A stretch of 64,000 nt of DNA from positions 21,560,111 through 21,624,110 of the forward strand of contig CM025854.1 of assembly GCA_003952965.2 (NCBI GenBank), given 5' to 3'. Both the position numbers and the translations under genes were made by a program. Positions 1-14,442 of the stretch are shown one piece after another (the stretch's first letter is position 1; every line of letters begins with the position of its first letter). Origin of the DNA: Morella rubra. Lineage: Eukaryota > Streptophyta > Magnoliopsida > Fagales > Myricaceae. Under the pieces are notes generated by a model. That model was not told where the DNA came from and did not search any database. It worked only from the letters and a program-made list of their open reading frames with translations.

Positions 1-727
1 CCCTTTCTTTCTGTCTTGCTGAAATTACCTGCAGAAACAAATAACATTGCAGATTGGTGTTCTAAGTCATCTAGTCATGGTTGGTTTGCGTTTGTACATC
101 AGATGGAGAATCGGATATTTCTTCTTGGTCTGGGAATCAGAGTCCTATAGCTTTTTGACAAATAAAATTTGACCCCAATCACAGTATCCTTTTTAACTAA
201 TAGTAAAATCAAATGTAATTAGATCTCAGTGCAAAATGCAATATCTCAACAAATCAGATTCGACCCACATCCCCACTAAACTTTGCAAATGAAGAAAGAA
301 ACTCATGTACTCTTGTAACGAGCTTCCCCCAAAAGTAAAAATCAATTAAGTATACAGCATTGGAGATGATGGTCTTGCCATAAGTGTTTTACAGCTGGTA
401 AAATATGAGCAGACATAAAGATTACAAGCTCAAAAATAGGGTAATTCTAGGCACGATTGTTCCTCTTTTTCCAAGTAAACCACATTGAAAAAGAAGAAGT
501 TGGATTTCAAATGAAAATTGTTTCAAAAGAACATCAAGTAAGATTCGCTCCTGGAATGGAGTTGCACGCTCTGGAAATTGGGCACTCCCATTGCTGGTTC
601 CTACATATTACCGGAACTTCTTGTTGACGAAGAACTGGCATTTATTCAAATCACTCTTCTTCATGATGCACGCGTTTATTCAAATTTCTGTTCTTCATGA
701 TGCACTTGGTTTCCATTCCAGTCCAAT
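1..727. other. Intergenic flank, no gene seen
   Basis: AT-rich sequence with no open frame that resembles a known protein. A 34-bp direct repeat lies at 641-708. The duplicated PPR block begins just after this stretch, where similarity to the region near 12044 starts. Confidence 0.6.
641..708. repeat. 34-bp tandem repeat, two units
   Basis: Units at 641-674 and 675-708 share the core tttattcaaat plus cttcatgatgcac, with a few mismatches. They sit immediately outside the left border of duplication copy A. The second copy of the block has no equivalent. Confidence 0.7.
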
Positions 728-1259
728 ATTCTGATGCCCATAACTTGGAATCAGGAGTTGATATAGATATTCTATTCAATGGATGTCGCAACAGAGAGCC
801 TCTCAGACTAATCCTACACTTTTGTTTAAGGCCATCAGAAGAAGATATACTAGCCCTTTCTATAAAACCAATAAACATTGAAACCATACCTTGGATTGCT
901 GAAGGCTATGTGCATACAAAGCAACCTGCTCATCTTGCTACAGTGAGAATCCAAAAGAAACCCTGCTGCTATTGGTAAGGCGAACAGTTCTAAAAAAATT
1001 CGGTCCTATCAAGTGCAGATATTTGCTTGTAGCTCACATGCTGCAACCATACGGCTTCACCTATGGCATTTTTCACAAAGTGGTGGTATGGTGAGTTAGT
1101 GATTGCCAAGTCCATATCCGGTTCTGAGGTAGCTAGTTTCCAACCATAAGTTAGGTTCAAAGAAGCAGAATAAGCCTTCAAGACAATGTGAGCAGGACCT
1201 TAATCTTGTTGAGCGGGTTTTTATCCATGTATTTGCAAATTCTCAAGTAATAACCGAAA

Positions 1260-2972
1260 TCAAGAAACACCATCATCCTCAACTGGAAGAAAAAGACTGT
1301 CAATATAAGGTTGATATCCAGCATCCTTCATATGATCTAACAACTTTCTAATCACTTCATATATCTCTCCTATCTGACAACGGAACTTGTCTTTGGCCAC
1401 AAACTCATGCATCGCATTCCTCACCTCAATCCAACTATAGGCCTCTTCTTTCCTCAGATCCCTCTCTTCCATGAGCCTTCTTACTCTGTTGACATCAAAC
1501 AGAGCTTCTGCAGCTCTGCTAGCAAGATTCAGATTGCCATGGACGCGACAAGCACCCGATAGTGCACCCCACATTCCAACATGATCTGAACCATTTGGAG
1601 CTTTCCCAATCAACTCCACTGCTGCCTCAAGTCTGTTTTTTCCTACCAAGTAAATCAATCAAGATTGCATAATGATCTGGTATTGGATTCACATCATAAT
1701 CCCTCTGCATCGGGTCAATAATCCTCATTCCTTTGGATACAAGACCAGTGTGGTTGCAGGCGGTCAGTACCCCCAAAAATGTGACAGAATTTGGTTTCAT
1801 CTTTGCTTCCAACATTCTTTGAAATACACAAAGTGATTTCTTCCCAAACCCATTCTGAGCAAACCCAGTTATTAATGAGTTCCAAGAGATGATGTCCCTT
1901 CCAGGCATCAACTTAAACAATGTTTCAATTGATTTCATGTCTCCACACTAGCAATACATATCAATTAAAGCACTGAACATAAACACATTAATTAAGTTGA
2001 TACTAGTGCCCCTTCGAACAGTTTTCCCATGAATCTGTTTGCCTCTTCCTATAAGTGCTAAATCTGCACAAGCACTTAAAACTCTAACAAAAGTATGAGC
2101 GCTCGGCCGGATACCCTCTTCCATCATTTGGTGAAACATAGTCAGTGCTTCACTCCCCTGCCCATTTTGTGTAAATCCCGTGAGTAAAGCAGTCCAAGAG
2201 ACTGTGTTCTTAATGGGCATTTCATTGAATACTCGACAATAATCATCAAGTCTTGATGCCCGAGCAAAAGCAACAACCATTGAAGTCCAAGACACAACAT
2301 CCCTTACAGGCATTTGACTGAAAATAGCATATGAGGTATTGGGTTCACCACATTTTCCATATGCATCCACTAAGGCATTATAAATAATTAAATTAAATTA
2401 AATTCCACGCCTGTAACAATCCCTGCTCCATGAACTTGACACAACAATGCTAAAGCACCCAAACAGGCACAAGCGCCAACCATGCTGACTAGCGTGAACT
2501 CATCCAAGGTTAGCCAATCATGATCCTTTTGCATTTGTAGAAAGAAACTAATAGATTCTTTGTGAAACCCATGATGGGTTAAACCAGATATCAATGAGTT
2601 ATAGCTAACAATATTTGGCTTTGGCATTTCATCGAAAAGTTTATGAGCTTCGCTGACTAGACCTGTTCCGCAATACACAGAAATCATGATGTTCCAAGAA
2701 CGGGTGGTTCTAAAGGGAAGATCTTCGAAGACTTTTTAGGCACTTTCAACGCAGTTTCATTTAGAGTACATGTCTATGAGACCATTGGTCAGGAAGGGGA
2801 TGAAGGAGTGCCCAGTTTTGATCAGGTGTGAGTGCAGGGCCGTGCCTAGTTTCAGATTCTTAGTTTTGGTGCATCTTGAAATGAGCGAAGCACAGTGATC
2901 TACCAGACTACCACTGAGATGATATGACCAGGAAGCATGAACAGTGACTTGTTCACCGCCTGGACGGAACAT
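1260..2972 (-). pseudogene. PPR-E+ pseudogene, copy A
   Basis: This is the decayed duplicate of the PPR gene at 12577-14442. Reading 5' to 3' on the minus strand, it has the following lesions relative to copy B: an 8-bp insertion near 2903 that changes the N-terminal frame; a Cys codon turned into TGA just after the motif LIDMYSK (about 2757); the TAA stop shared with copy B just downstream; a 5-bp ttaaa duplication near 2396 causing a frameshift; a Lys codon turned into TAG near 1948; a one-base homopolymer gain near 1636 causing a frameshift; and a 72-bp in-frame deletion near 1495 that removes part of the E domain. The product would have been a PLS-type PPR protein with E and E+ domains, a class that guides C-to-U RNA editing in organelles. 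With this many independent breaks it cannot make a full-length protein. Confidence 0.92.
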
Positions 2973-3123
2973 GGAGAGGGCAAAGTGAAGTAAGGTCGTG
3001 TCGACGACAGAGGGCTCCGGGCCTCAGTTTCGACTCTCTCCACGTTTATATATTTACATGCAAAAGGTCTTAATAACTTTTTCGAAAAATTCATTGCATT
3101 GAAATAAACCACCAATTACATGT

Positions 3124-3290
3124 CAACGCAAAACTTTAGGCTAATGAAATAATTATAAAATAATTTTTCTATTTTTATTAAATTATCTTTCTATTATAAT
3201 AAATATAAAAAAAAATTTATTCAAATTATTTTTTTCTTCATTTTATTAACAATATTTTCAAAATTTTAGCCTATGTTTAAATGTAAAGAA
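3124..3290. repeat. AT-rich MITE-like repeat
   Basis: This is one of several related AT-rich blocks in the first 16 kb. The recognisable string is aattatctttctattataataaatat followed by a T-rich stretch and an aaattttag end. Ends are approximate. No transposase is encoded and I could not define target-site duplications. Confidence 0.4.
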
Positions 3291-3789
3291 TTTTTTTTTA
3301 AAAAATTTTACAACTAATTTTTTACTAAATTTAATTTCTTTTTATAAATTTAAATAATCTTTTTATGAATTTTAATAACTTTATAAAATTTTTAATATTT
3401 TTTATAAATTTTAATAATCTTTTCACCGATCTCAACAAAATTTACGTTGATTACAGTAAATTTTTTTTTATCCATTCACATCAGCCTAATCACTCCAAAA
3501 TTTTAATGCAGAAGTAAAATATGGACGCGAATGCAATCAGGCGTTATGAATCGTGTGGAATGAGTCCGAGCTACCCATTGGGCCAAAAGAACTGGTGGAA
3601 TGACAGCCAATCCATGTGGGAATGGAAAAATATGAGTAGCTGGAAGCGTAATATCTGTAAATGACATAAAAGGAGTTAAAAGTCGAATCTATCTGATAAT
3701 TTACATAAGTCTCTTTAAAAAATAATTAATTCATTTAGGGGAGTCCAGGTTCACATTCAGTAACTTTAAAATTATTTATTTTAATTAAT

Positions 3790-4425
3790 ACACTCCTGTT
3801 TGCAAACTATTTTTTTTTTTGAAAATTTTGAGAATGTTGTAAAAATTTGAAATATATTAGAATTTTATTGGATTTTGAGAGAAATAAGTAAAAAAGTAGA
3901 ATTTTATTAGAGTTGATAAAAAAGTGAAGAGAGATGTGATTTGAGTGATTTTTTTTTTTAATGTTTATAGTAATAGAAATAGATTATTTGAAGGGATTAT
4001 ATTAAAATTATTTTACTGATAAAAAAATTTGAGTAAACTCTATTTGCAAATCAAAATTTAAAATAGAGAGAAATTTTGATCAAAATTTTGATTTGCATGC
4101 ATGGCAGTAAGTATGCTTCTAACCTATGTTAAAGTGCATAAAAGGTTAAAATCAGAGCTGAGGCTAGAAGGCCGTGACCCTTTAGGACACATTTGCAAAC
4201 CTTAAAATTTTGAAATATTTAAGAATGTTGTGAAAATTGAGGAGATTGGAATTTTATTGGATTTTGTGAGAAAAAAGTACAATTTTATATAAGTTGTGAA
4301 AAAAATAAAGAAAGAGATAATTTGAGTGAATTTTTATATTTATTGTTATGAAAAAAGATGATTTGACGGAAGAGAATAAATTTTGAAGTTTTTTATTATC
4401 ATTATTTTAAAAATTGAAATTAAAA
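3790..4425. repeat. Two AT-rich MITE-like repeats
   Basis: Two neighbouring copies (about 3790-4110 and 4190-4425) share the pattern tttgcaaac, aaattttga, ttggattttgtgagaaa, then gataatttgagtga. Related blocks occur at 6000-6180 (inverted), 15190-15505 and 15506-15712 (inverted). The stretch 3116-4850 holds nothing else that I can recognise. Confidence 0.45.
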
Positions 4426-4876
4426 TAAGTTTAATTGTCCTCGTATAATACCAAGTGCTTCAAGGCTCAAGCTACATGTTTAAGTGTCCCAGAAAAAGGC
4501 AAAAAAAAAACCTATTAAGTTGAGCGCTCAGAAATATAAGAACATAGAAAAAGACAAGAAGAGCTAGCTGTACGTGCAAGTGCATCTGTGCATGAATTGG
4601 AGTTTTGAGAGAAGACTCCAATAGATAAATGTTGAAGGTCAAGAACGTGCATGTCCAAGCCAACTCTCATAGGATCCCACTTAGTGAGACGTGCAGTGAG
4701 TAATGACCCTTTCAAGGTAGTAATCACCTTGCTAGATTTTACTGAATGATTTGTATTTTAAGGGGTATTTTCTCTTGCCTCTGTCAGTTTCGAAGAAATG
4801 GGCATTTGAGACAAACAGTGTCCAGGCCAAAAGAAATGGACTCCAACGTAAGAGTTAAGCCTCCTTGAGAGTGTTC

Positions 4877-5155
4877 CTGGAGCTGAAGGAAGATTTTAGA
4901 CCTCAGAAGTGTTGCTAGAGAAGGCGTAAAGAATGTCATTGGAAATGGGGCGAATATCTCCCTATATATGGTTTGACAAATGGCATCCAAGTGGTACTCT
5001 GTCATCTAGAACTGAACTATTTGCGTCAACCTAAACTACGGGTGCCATGGTCTAATCTAGTCTGGTTTAGAGGCTCTATACCACGCCATGCCTTTATTCT
5101 ATGGCTTGCTATGCGAGGGAGAATGCCTATGGCTGAAAAATTAAACTTTCATTAA
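4877..5155 (+). mobile_element. LINE remnant, zf-RVT region
   Basis: Conceptual translation in shifting frames gives VKNVIGNGANISLY, then WFDKWHPSGTL, then LVWFRGSIPRHAFILWLAMR. This order is typical of the C-terminal end of plant LINE (non-LTR retrotransposon) reverse transcriptase polyproteins, ending in the reverse-transcriptase zinc-binding (zf-RVT) segment. At least two frameshifts and several stops interrupt it, so it is a dead fragment. The rest of the element was not found. The minus-strand frames in this stretch are shadows. Confidence 0.72.
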
Positions 5156-5339
5156 TTGGTTAATTTTTGGTAGATAACAAAATTTATATGTATAAAAAAT
5201 AACCATAATAATCGTCTAGTTCAAATCGATGAAAAAGAATCTATATATAAAATTTTGGGTATGAAATTAAGTGGAAAAGTGAAAATAATTTATAAAAATT
5301 AATGAAAAAAATAATAATAATTTAAAAGAGAAAAAAAAA

Positions 5340-5880
5340 AATGTCCGGCTGTAGGCAAAATTTTGAACAGCAACACGTCTTGTACAAAAGTACGTCTTCG
5401 ATTACCTCCCAGCTGCAGTCTCCAGATGCTTAAAGCCGCCACTGCAGAAATGTTCGGCTGCATCACATCGGCGCACGTGGATCTGCACAGTCTTAGATGT
5501 GAGTGGATCTCGCAGGCGCTAGTCCAGCAGGATCTGAAACACTCTCCTTTGATTTGTCGAGAGCCGAGGCCTCCATGTGTTCTCTTTTCGTTGGCGAAGA
5601 CAGAGAAGCCAGAGAGGAAGAGGGATCGAGGTGCCGCGAATGACGTTTAAGGTTTTGAGTCTTCGTACATGGGTATTCTTGGGCCCTGGGCCCATTTATT
5701 GGTTATAAACTTTTGGTCCTTTTATCAACTTTGTAAACGACCTTGTGCCCGTTTGCCCTGTATCCAGCCTTTGGGCCGGCCCTTCTTTGTGGTGCAGTAC
5801 CTATTGCATAATATTTTTTAATCTCTCCGGCGTTTGTAAATAAATTTGCCATTCGCTTAGAAAAAAAAAAAAAAAAATCA
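5340..5880 (+). other. GC-richer segment ending in a poly(A) run
   Basis: A segment visibly richer in G+C than its surroundings runs from about 5340 and ends in 17 A residues (5861-5877). The open frame at 5363-5650 does not resemble a protein I know. The terminal A run suggests an inserted retrocopy or retroelement tail on the plus strand, possibly linked to the LINE scrap upstream. I could not find a matching target-site duplication, so this remains a suggestion. Confidence 0.3.
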
Positions 5881-5999
5881 ACAATAAAAGTAAAGGCGAC
5901 GAAGCCGAGTACAACGAAAACAAAGTAATACAGGGTTCTGATTTTTTTTTTCTTTGTTCTGAGTGTAATGTAATTTACTCTCGGAGACATTCGGGAGTC

Positions 6000-6180
6000 A
6001 AAATTTTAGGTCCTCAAAATTTTGATTTTAATAAAATAATTATATAAAATTCTTTCTCTTCTTACTAAATTATCACTTTTCATTCATGTAAATATAAAAA
6101 TTTCATTCAAATAATCTATTTCTTTAATTTTTTTTTATTAATTTCAATACCTTAAAATTTTTACAATCAAACATCTGGCC
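6000..6180. repeat. AT-rich MITE-like repeat (inverted)
   Basis: The sequence reads as an inverted, diverged relative of the blocks at 3790-4425 and 15190-15505: it starts with caaaattttag, passes through ataattatataaaattctttctc and ends in taaaatttttacaatcaaac. Boundaries are approximate. Confidence 0.4.
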
Positions 6181-7461
6181 ATGCAAAACAAGGTAAGCTT
6201 TGGTTCTAGAATACGAAAGATAATACAGCATGAACGAGGAAAAGGAAAAGATCAACAAGTTGAAGAAGATGAGTAAAAAGAGATACCAACAAGTGCAAAC
6301 TTTGCATGTAACCTAGCAAGTGTACGTGAACCATGCACGTAAAGAAAAGGAGTTACAGGAACCTGCAGATCATGACATCAGTACTATCGTGGGTAACTTT
6401 AAAAAAAGAAGAAACAAAAATAAATATAGAACATAGATCGGCTTAATTTTCAGAGTTATTTAACTAATAACTTGACTGTTAGCGCTCTATCTCCTAGGCC
6501 GGTTAACCTTAAAACAGGTAGGTTATTAGTAACTTAATTAGCACAGCCGGTAGCACGCCTCTGCGAAACAAATAGAAATCGTATTTCTCGAGAGGAAAGA
6601 CATCAAAGTTTGACTCCAACTCTTTTGAGAACATTTTTTTCTTTATAATTAAGCAACGAAGATTCATGATTCACAACAAAGGGAAAGACAATCAGAGGCA
6701 AAAACCTCAAGGGGGCTTAAAACAGCCACTCAGTCTGAAGCAAACAACAGATAAAGTACTAGAAAGCGGAAACTCTTTTGAGAAATACTCCATCGTTTTC
6801 ACCACATCCTTTTCCCCAACAAAAAAAAAAAGAAAACAAAAAAGGAGGAAGTAGTGGTAGCAAATTAGCAAGATGGATAAAGATCCATCACATGCATGCA
6901 TATACCAAAGCGTGCGATATAATTACTCGTTAGGCCGCCATTTCTCTTTTAGAGGGTTGTGTTCCTCACCATCTCGAGTATTGTATTAATTACTCGTGGG
7001 TGTATTTGGAGTTTGATCCCTTGTGACTTGATTTGTTATTCTCGTTTGTTCGTAATGAGATATTGCGTATATATTAAAAGAGAGAGAGAGAGAGAGAGAA
7101 ACGGATCATTAGTGATCTTACACAAACCTTAGATAAAATTCTGATGGGCTTTATTGACATTATATTATACTGTTTATACACGGAAGTTTGAAGAATTTCA
7201 TCGATCTGTCTCAAACCACACCAATATCTATATATTACAAACTCTTTTTTGGTTAAGATTTAAACTACATGATTTGCTAAGCTTTAGATCTGAAACTACA
7301 TTAAAGCACCCTTCATCCCAGCTGCTATTCTCTTAACTAAGAACATAAGCACTATTTTTCATGTATAAACGTGGAGGCAATCCAATCTTCCGTGTGTAGG
7401 CGGAAGCCCCCAAAAATGGTTTTCAAAAAACGGGCCTCAGTTTCGACTCGACCCTGAGTCA
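6181..7461. other. Intergenic, no gene seen
   Basis: No supported gene. It contains a (GA)10 microsatellite at 7079-7098. At 7432-7447 there is a short exact match, gggcctcagtttcgac, to the 5' flank of both PPR copies (near 3020 and 14395), which may be a scrap of the same repeat. Confidence 0.5.
7079..7098. repeat. (AG)n microsatellite
   Basis: Ten AG units in noncoding DNA. Similar GA/CT tracts occur at 21484-21523, 31363-31387, 41333-41358, 57935-57950 and 62311-62342. The ones at 21.5 and 41.3 kb lie just upstream of coding starts, as is common in plant 5' UTRs. Confidence 0.9.
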
Positions 7462-7605
7462 AAGCCTATTAGTTAGTTAAACTGTTAAGTTAGTTATCTG
7501 TTAAGTTACTTCTGTTACTCTCGTTACAGAGCTCATACGCTCATCTATGTCTATATATAGACTTTATACTCATTATTGCAGATATACAATATACAAGGAT
7601 CTCTC
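7462..7605 (+). mobile_element. Possible LTR-retrotransposon LTR remnant
   Basis: The stretch has the look of the 3' part of a Copia-type LTR: repeats of gttaagttagtta, a run of gttac/gtta elements, a strong TATA box (ctatatatag near 7550) and an end at atacaatataca. No primer-binding site, partner LTR or coding remnant is visible, so this rests on composition only. It sits directly upstream of the CDC5 pseudogene and could supply promoter activity. Confidence 0.28.
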
Positions 7606-7613
7606 ATCTGATA

Positions 7614-11800
<4,187 letters not shown>

Positions 11801-12576
11801 CCTTGCCAGGATTGGGATTCTACTGACAGGAAAACTGAAATGGGAAATAACAAGTGCCAATTCCAAGCAGATCATATCAAAGTTGAACGGCTGCTGAATG
11901 AATTTTTGCACTTGGGAATTCATAAAAGTAGACTAGAAACTCATTTTTCCAATTTTGTTGTGAAAATTTTCTTTGTTTTCGATCTGTCACTTTGCGAATG
12001 GTTTGGTACACTATTTTTGCTGCATATATGTCAACGTAACCACCATTCTGATGCCCATGGCTTGAATCAGGAGTTGATATAGATCTTCTCTATTCAATGG
12101 ATGTAGCAACAGAGCACCTCTCAGACGAATCCTACACTTTTGTTTATGGCCATCAGAAGAAGATATACTAGCCCTTTCTATAAAACCAATAAACATTGAA
12201 ACCATACCTTGGATTGCTGAAGGCTATCTGCATACCAAGCAACATGCTCATCTTGCTACAGCGAGAATCCAAAAGAAACCCTGCTGCTATGGGTAAGGTG
12301 AACAGTTCTAAAAAAATTAGTCCTATCAAGTGCAGATATTTGCTTGTAGCTCACATGCAGCAACCATATGGCTTCACCTATGGTATTTTTCACAAAATGG
12401 AGGTATGGTGAGTTAGTGATTGCCAAGTCCATATCCAGTTCTGAGGTAGCTAGTTTCAAACCATAAGTTAGGTTTAAAGTAGCAGAATAAGCCTTCAAGA
12501 CAATGTGAGCAGGACCTTAATCTTGTTGAGCGGGTTTTTATCCATGTATTTGCAAATTCTCAAGTAATTACCAAAA

Positions 12577-14070
12577 TCAAGAAACACCATCATCCTCATC
12601 TGTAAGAAAAAGACTGTCAATATAAGGTTGATATCCAGCATCCTTCATATGATCTAACAACTTTCTAATCACTTCATATATCTCTCCTATCTGACAATGG
12701 AACTTGTCTTTGGCCACAAACTTGTGCTTCGCATTCCTCACCTCAATCCAACTATAGGCCGCTTCTTTCCTCAGATCCCTCTCCTCCATGAACCTTCTTA
12801 CTCTGTTGACATCAACCCATCTACTAGCTGCAGCGTAAATGTTTGACAGCATAACATATCTCGCAGCATTGCCGGGTTCCAACTCAAACAGAGCTTCTGC
12901 AGCTCTTCTAGCAAGATTCAGATTGCCATGGACGCGACAAGCACCCAATAGTGCACCCCACATTCCAACATGATCTGAACCATTTGGAGCTTTCCCAATC
13001 AACTCCACTGCTGCCTCAAGTCTGTTTTTCCTACCAAGTAAATCAATCAAGATTGCGTAATGATCTGGTCTTGGATTCACATCATAATCCCTCTGCATCG
13101 AGTCGATAACCCTCATTCCTTCGGATACAAGACCAGTGTGGTTGCAGGCGGTCAGTACCCCCAAAAATGTGACAGAATTTGGTTTCATCTTTGCTTCCAA
13201 CATTCTTTGAAATACACAAAGTGATTTCTTCCCAAACCCATTCTGAGCAAACCCAGTTATTAATGAGTTCCAAGAGATGATGTCCCTTTCAGGCATCAAC
13301 TCAAACAATGTTCCAACTGATTTCATGTCTCCACACTTGCAATACATATCAATTAAAGCATTGAACATAAACACATTAATTAAGTTGATACTAGTGCCCC
13401 TTCGAACAGTTTTCCCATGAATCTGTTTGCCTCTTCCTATAAGCGCCAAATCTGCACAAGCACTTAAAACTCTAACAAAAGTATGAGCGCTCGGCCGGAT
13501 ACCCTCTTCCATCATTTGGTGAAACAGAGTCAGTGCTTCATTCCCCTGCCCATTTTGTGTAAATCCCGTGAGTAAAGCAGTCCAAGAGACTGTGTTCTTG
13601 ATGGGCATTTCATCGAATACTCGACAAGCATCATCAAGTCTTGATGCCTGAGCAAAAGCAACAACCATTGAAGTCCAAGACACAACATCCCTTACTGGCA
13701 TTTGACTGAAAATAGCATATGAGGTATTGGGTTCACCACATTTTCCATATGCATCCACTAAGGCATTATAAATAATTAAATTAAATTCCACGCCTGTAAC
13801 AATCCCTGCTCCATGAACTTGACACAACAATGCTAAAGCACCCAAACAGGCACAAGCGCCAACCATGCTGACTAGCGTGAACTCATCCATGGTTAGCCAA
13901 TCATGATCCTTTTGCATTTGTAGAAAGAAACCAATAGATTCTTTGTGAAACCCATGATGGGTTAAACCAGATATCAATGAGTTATAGCTAACAATATTTG
14001 GCTTTGGCATTTCATCGAAAAGTTTATGAGCTTCGCTGACTAGACCTGTTCTGCAATACACAGAAATCAT
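12577..14070 (-). CDS. PPR protein (PLS-E+), N-terminally cut ORF
   Basis: A 497-residue open frame beginning [10 protein letters not shown] encodes a run of P-, L- and S-type pentatricopeptide repeats. Examples are [43 protein letters not shown] and [16 protein letters not shown]. An E domain ([20 protein letters not shown]) and an E+ stretch ([12 protein letters not shown]) follow; there is no DYW domain. Such proteins bind organellar RNA and direct C-to-U editing. The natural start lies further upstream: the same frame continues through [17 protein letters not shown] into the fragment at 14119-14442 but is cut by one TAA codon. If translated from the internal Met, the protein lacks its targeting peptide and first repeats. 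The gene is therefore either a recent pseudogene or a truncated product. The stop is also present in copy A. Confidence 0.6.
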   Translation of the reverse strand: MISVYCRTGLVSEAHKLFDEMPKPNIVSYNSLISGLTHHGFHKESIGFFLQMQKDHDWLTMDEFTLVSMVGACACLGALALLCQVHGAGIVTGVEFNLIIYNALVDAYGKCGEPNTSYAIFSQMPVRDVVSWTSMVVAFAQASRLDDACRVFDEMPIKNTVSWTALLTGFTQNGQGNEALTLFHQMMEEGIRPSAHTFVRVLSACADLALIGRGKQIHGKTVRRGTSINLINVFMFNALIDMYCKCGDMKSVGTLFELMPERDIISWNSLITGFAQNGFGKKSLCVFQRMLEAKMKPNSVTFLGVLTACNHTGLVSEGMRVIDSMQRDYDVNPRPDHYAILIDLLGRKNRLEAAVELIGKAPNGSDHVGMWGALLGACRVHGNLNLARRAAEALFELEPGNAARYVMLSNIYAAASRWVDVNRVRRFMEERDLRKEAAYSWIEVRNAKHKFVAKDKFHCQIGEIYEVIRKLLDHMKDAGYQPYIDSLFLTDEDDGVS

Positions 14071-14118
14071 GATGTTCCAAGAACGGGTGGTTCTAAAGGG
14101 AAGATCTTCGAAGACTTT

Positions 14119-14442
14119 TTAGGCACTTTCAACGCAGTTGCATTTAGAGTACATGTCTATGAGACCATTGGTCAGGAAGGGGATGAAGGAGAGCCCAGTT
14201 TTGATCAGGTGTGTGTGCAGGGCCATGCCAAGTTTCAGATTCTTAGTTTTGGTGCATCTTGAAATAAGCGAAGCACAGTGATGTACCACTGAGATGATAT
14301 CACCAGGAAGCATGACCAGTGGCTTGTTCACCGCCTGGACGGAACATGGCGAGGCAAAGTGAAATAGGTCGCGTCGACGAGAGAGGACTCCGGGCCTCAG
14401 TTTCGACGAGAGAGGTCCTAAAACAAACAGACAAAATGACAA
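14119..14442 (-). pseudogene. 5' part of PPR copy B, upstream of the stop
   Basis: This open frame carries the original N-terminal part of PPR copy B: a Ser/Arg/Phe-rich leader, then HHCASLISRCTKTKNLKLG and LTNGLIDMYSKCNCVESA, the start of the PPR array. It ends at the TAA at 14116-14118 and is in frame with the 497-residue ORF that follows 48 bp later. The leader resembles an organelle transit peptide. The first 30 residues differ from copy A because copy A carries an 8-bp insertion. Confidence 0.7.

Larger units (their letters stand above)
728..4110. repeat. Segmental duplication, copy A
   Basis: This stretch aligns co-linearly with 12044-15510: PPR 3' flank, PPR coding region, PPR 5' flank, then AT-rich noncoding DNA. 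Similarity starts at ttctgatgcccat (about 728 and 12044) and can still be followed to gcatgcatg near 4098 and 15497. The coding part is highly similar; the distal noncoding part (3600-4110) is clearly diverged, with many indels. Both copies have the same orientation, about 11.3 kb apart, with the CDC5 pseudogene between them. Confidence 0.85.

Noticed and set aside
990-1181. Frames conserved in both PPR copies downstream of the stop (990-1181 and 12256-12498)
   Set aside because: Their similarity is explained by the segmental duplication alone; copy B differs in length and no known domain is present.
14116-14118. Idea that the PPR stop codon is removed by RNA editing or an intron
   Set aside because: The gene is nuclear, where editing of this kind is not expected, and no GT-AG pair would remove the codon while keeping the conserved KVFEDLPF frame.
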